From an uncultured Spirochaetia bacterium (GTDB lineage Bacteria > Spirochaetota > CALGPD01), in NCBI GenBank assembly GCA_937960625.1, contig CALGPD010000479.1:1-16751 (forward strand): a stretch of 16,751 nucleotides of DNA, given 5' to 3'. Shown in pieces: positions 15,202 to 16,751 of the stretch; position 1 is the first letter of the stretch; each line of letters opens with the position of its first letter. The translations under genes and the position numbers were made by a program. The notes beneath the pieces were generated by a model. It had not been told where the DNA came from and searched no databases. It saw only the letters and a list, made by a program, of their open reading frames with translations.

Positions 15202-15230
15202 ATATTAAAATATATTTTTAATAATTTCAA
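15202..15230 (-). promoter_or_regulatory. Promoter of the DUF4139-PstS operon, possibly giving a leaderless mRNA
   Basis: On the minus strand TTGAAA (15225-15230, 5 of 6) is followed after 17 nt by TAATAT (15202-15207, 4 of 6). Only six bases (ATTGCC) separate the -10 from the ATG at 15193-15195, so initiation at the usual distance would fall on or next to the A of ATG. Confidence 0.5.
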
Positions 15231-15260
15231 CGCATTTAAATTTTTATCCTTTTTTTTTAA

Positions 15261-15288
15261 TTGATTTTATTGTATATATGATTATGAT
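15261..15288 (+). promoter_or_regulatory. Promoter of the 56-aa protein gene
   Basis: TTGATT (15261-15266, 4 of 6) and TATGAT (15283-15288, 5 of 6) are spaced by 16 nt. The transcript would start near 15295, just before the AAAGG that serves as ribosome binding site. It is divergent from, and about 30 bp away from, the operon promoter. Confidence 0.5.
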
Positions 15289-15318
15289 AAAATGACTTAA
15301 AATTCAAAGGTTATTCAT

Positions 15319-15489
15319 ATGGCAGAAAATCAAAATTTTAACGAATACATTGATGTAATTAATGACATTGCAGACGATGATAATTTATCTCCTGAAGAAA
15401 AGGTTCAACAAATTATTAAAGCTTATGATGCAGAAGTTAAACGTATTTTATACACTGAGCAGGGGCTTAATATACCTGAAGAAGAATAA
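15319..15489 (+). CDS. Small acidic protein, 56 aa
   Basis: This short frame runs from ATG to TAA and encodes a soluble, acidic, probably helical peptide starting MAENQNFNEY and ending NIPEEE. AAAGG lies about 8 nt before the ATG and a promoter lies upstream. Codon use (AAT, GAA, AAA, ATT) matches its neighbours. The segment LSPEEKVQQIIKAYDAEVKRIL (23-44) should form one amphipathic helix. I recognise no family. It is followed after 93 bp by the gene at 15583 on the same strand; the two may share a transcript. A small regulatory or adaptor peptide is possible but not shown. Confidence 0.7.
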   Translation: MAENQNFNEYIDVINDIADDDNLSPEEKVQQIIKAYDAEVKRILYTEQGLNIPEEE

Positions 15490-15582
15490 TTTTTAAAATA
15501 TTATTTGTTTATATTAAATAAAATCAAATTTCAAATGTTATAATTCTATAAGGTTAAAAAATTATCAAAAACGGAAAGTAAA

Positions 15583-16173
15583 ATGGCAAAAGCAGAAAAC
15601 AAAAATAACGAACATGAAACTGTACAGCCTGAAGAAAATAATAAAGAAGATATAAAAGCTTCTGATAAAAAAAATACCCCTGAAAATAAATCACAAAGTG
15701 AGCAAGCTAAAAATGAATCCGGGGTAATATCTACAACGGAAAAACAAATAAAAAAACTTAAAAAGAAAAAAAAGCCCAAAAAAAAACACGGGTTTATTCG
15801 AAGGTTTTTATCATTTGAACGCTTAAAGTTTAAAAACTTTTATATGCGTAAGTTCAGAACTTTAGCCAGAATCTACAAAAGGATTTACACTAAAAAATTA
15901 AACGAGCTGCAGGAAAAAATAAACTTCGTAAATCAATGTAAAGACTTTTTTGAGCAGGCAACCGAAGATACGCTCCAACATAAAAAAGAGTTCATGTCCC
16001 GGTTAGAACAATACGAACTTGACTCCATGAAACTTGTTGAATTTTTCCGCATGTTTGAACGCAACAAATCTGACATTGAAAACATTGCCAAAAAAATCTC
16101 CAAAGTAGAGTTTAAAACCATGCTTGACTGGAATAGAAAGTTCAAAAGCAAGTTTGATAAACTCGTTAAATAA
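15583..16173 (+). CDS. Charge-polarised helical protein with disordered N-terminus, 196 aa
   Basis: I recognise no family. The first 50 residues are rich in Glu, Asn, Lys and Ser and look disordered. Residues 54-68 are almost entirely Lys (KKLKKKKKPKKK type). From about 70 to 195 the protein is basic, amphipathic and helical, likely coiled coil, with many aromatic residues (RRFLSFERLKFKNFYMRKFR). There is no signal peptide or membrane segment. The Lys block followed by helices suggests nucleic acid, ribosome or membrane-surface contact, by inference only. The ATG at 15583 is preceded by GGAAAG about 5 nt upstream, a modest ribosome binding site. A TATAAT at 15539-15544 lies in the gap to the small gene, but no -35 matches it. 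Confidence 0.8.
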   Translation: MAKAENKNNEHETVQPEENNKEDIKASDKKNTPENKSQSEQAKNESGVISTTEKQIKKLKKKKKPKKKHGFIRRFLSFERLKFKNFYMRKFRTLARIYKRIYTKKLNELQEKINFVNQCKDFFEQATEDTLQHKKEFMSRLEQYELDSMKLVEFFRMFERNKSDIENIAKKISKVEFKTMLDWNRKFKSKFDKLVK

Positions 16174-16186
16174 AAAAATCCCGGCT

Positions 16187-16247
16187 TATACAATATGAAT
16201 GTTATCGGTTATGAACCAAAATATTTTTTAAAACGTTTTATTGTATA
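16187..16247. repeat. Nested inverted repeats between convergent genes
   Basis: TATACAATA (16187-16195) and TATTGTATA (16239-16247) are perfect 9-bp inverted copies. Between them lie a small hairpin GGTT-ATG-AACC (16207-16217) and a perfect 12-bp palindrome TAAAACGTTTTA (16229-16240). The stretch lies after the plus-strand gene ending at 16173 and before the minus-strand gene ending at 16287. It may act as a weak terminator; no GC-rich stem with a T run is present. Confidence 0.4.
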
Positions 16248-16286
16248 GTCTTGATGATTCAATATATATCCCTTCAATCCTAATTA

Positions 16287-16751
16287 CTATCTATTAAGAA
16301 TTTCAATCTCTTTTCTATTGGTAGTAACATTAACAAATTGATGAATTGTAAACGTTTTTGGTCTCATACTCTCCAATTGCCAAATTACAGGTGCTGTAAA
16401 ACTACCACTTATGTAGTAGGGAATTTTTGTATATAAATTATAGACAACCTCACGCGTAACAGAACTTATTGGAGCCATGAAAAAATGAATTCTCATTTTT
16501 ACTCTTCTTCTGTTGAATTTCATATAAAAACGGCATTTATGTTCGGTGATAATATTAATATTAGAATCCCATGCTCTCACCATATCATTCAAGGATGTTG
16601 ACTGGAAAACAACCTGCTCAGGCAGATCACCGTCATTTACAAGCACTACCTTTGATATATTATAAGGAGTTCTATTTTGAACTGTTGTAGATATTACTCC
16701 GGGTAATAAAGAATTATTAAATAAAACTATAGGATATTTACTTATATTACC
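16287..16751 (-). CDS. C-terminal part of an unrecognised gene, running off the window
   Basis: The frame is open from the window edge (16751) to the TAG at 16287, giving 154 visible residues with the N-terminus outside. The visible part reads as alternating hydrophobic and polar beta-strand-like segments (for example YPIVLF, KVVLVND, EQVVFQSTS, KCRFYMKFNRRRVKMRIHFF) and ends EIEILNR. A GTG at 16644-16646 could be taken as a start, but no ribosome binding site precedes it and the frame upstream is continuous and protein-like, so the gene almost certainly begins further right. I recognise no family. It is convergent with the gene at 15583. Confidence 0.72.
   Translation of the reverse strand, partial: GNISKYPIVLFNNSLLPGVISTTVQNRTPYNISKVVLVNDGDLPEQVVFQSTSLNDMVRAWDSNINIITEHKCRFYMKFNRRRVKMRIHFFMAPISSVTREVVYNLYTKIPYYISGSFTAPVIWQLESMRPKTFTIHQFVNVTTNRKEIEILNR

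Noticed and set aside
16196..16249. Tiny plus-strand frame of 17 codons
   Set aside because: It has no ribosome binding site and lies in the inverted-repeat spacer; too short to support.
1..16751. CRISPR array, tRNA, insertion sequence or phage signatures
   Set aside because: No regularly spaced repeats, cloverleaf sequences, transposase-like proteins or terminal inverted repeats with target duplications were seen on reading both strands.

Overview
The window reads as chromosomal DNA from an AT-rich, double-membraned (diderm) bacterium using the standard bacterial code. The diderm call rests on an RND efflux pump with its periplasmic adaptor and on several exported proteins. Many genes carry GGAG-type ribosome binding sites, and several starts look like TTG. 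The adaptor has no alpha-helical hairpin, as in the spirochaete protein BesA. This hints at a spirochaete-like lineage or a candidate phylum, but nothing here fixes the taxonomy. No tRNA, rRNA, CRISPR array, transposase or phage gene was seen. No gene-free stretch exceeds 300 bases.

Left part (1-6838), all on the minus strand. A tripartite-type efflux operon runs right to left: adaptor (start 5611), RND permease, then a small double-CxxC protein whose start overlaps the permease stop. It is driven by a TTGACA-type promoter with an 18-bp TetR-type palindrome directly downstream. No TetR gene and no TolC-like outer membrane channel lie in the window. A separate promoter serves the unknown helical protein at 104-643. 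Upstream of the pump, closed by a strong terminator, is a KAS III-fold protein that keeps the active-site Cys but has Thr and Tyr where the family has His and Asn.

Middle part (6839-10132), single genes on alternating strands: a lipocalin-like small protein; two divergent, related, exported Trp/Arg/Lys-rich proteins, each with three 40-residue repeats; a ferritin-like diiron protein; and a protein with a class III nucleotide-cyclase-type domain that keeps the metal aspartates but not other key residues.

Right part (10140-15195), one tightly packed four-gene minus-strand operon made of two tandem duplications: two DUF4140/DUF4139 (MuiA-like) proteins followed by two exported PstS-like binding proteins. 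The promoter ends about 6 nt before the first ATG, so the message may be leaderless. No ABC permease or ATPase accompanies the PstS-like proteins, so their role may not be phosphate import.

Right edge (15319-16751): a 56-aa acidic protein and a charge-polarised helical protein on the plus strand, then the C-terminal part of an unrecognised minus-strand gene that runs off the window.

The best candidates for something undescribed are the DUF4139-pair plus PstS-pair operon, the divergent W-repeat secreted pair, and the KAS III protein with the altered triad.
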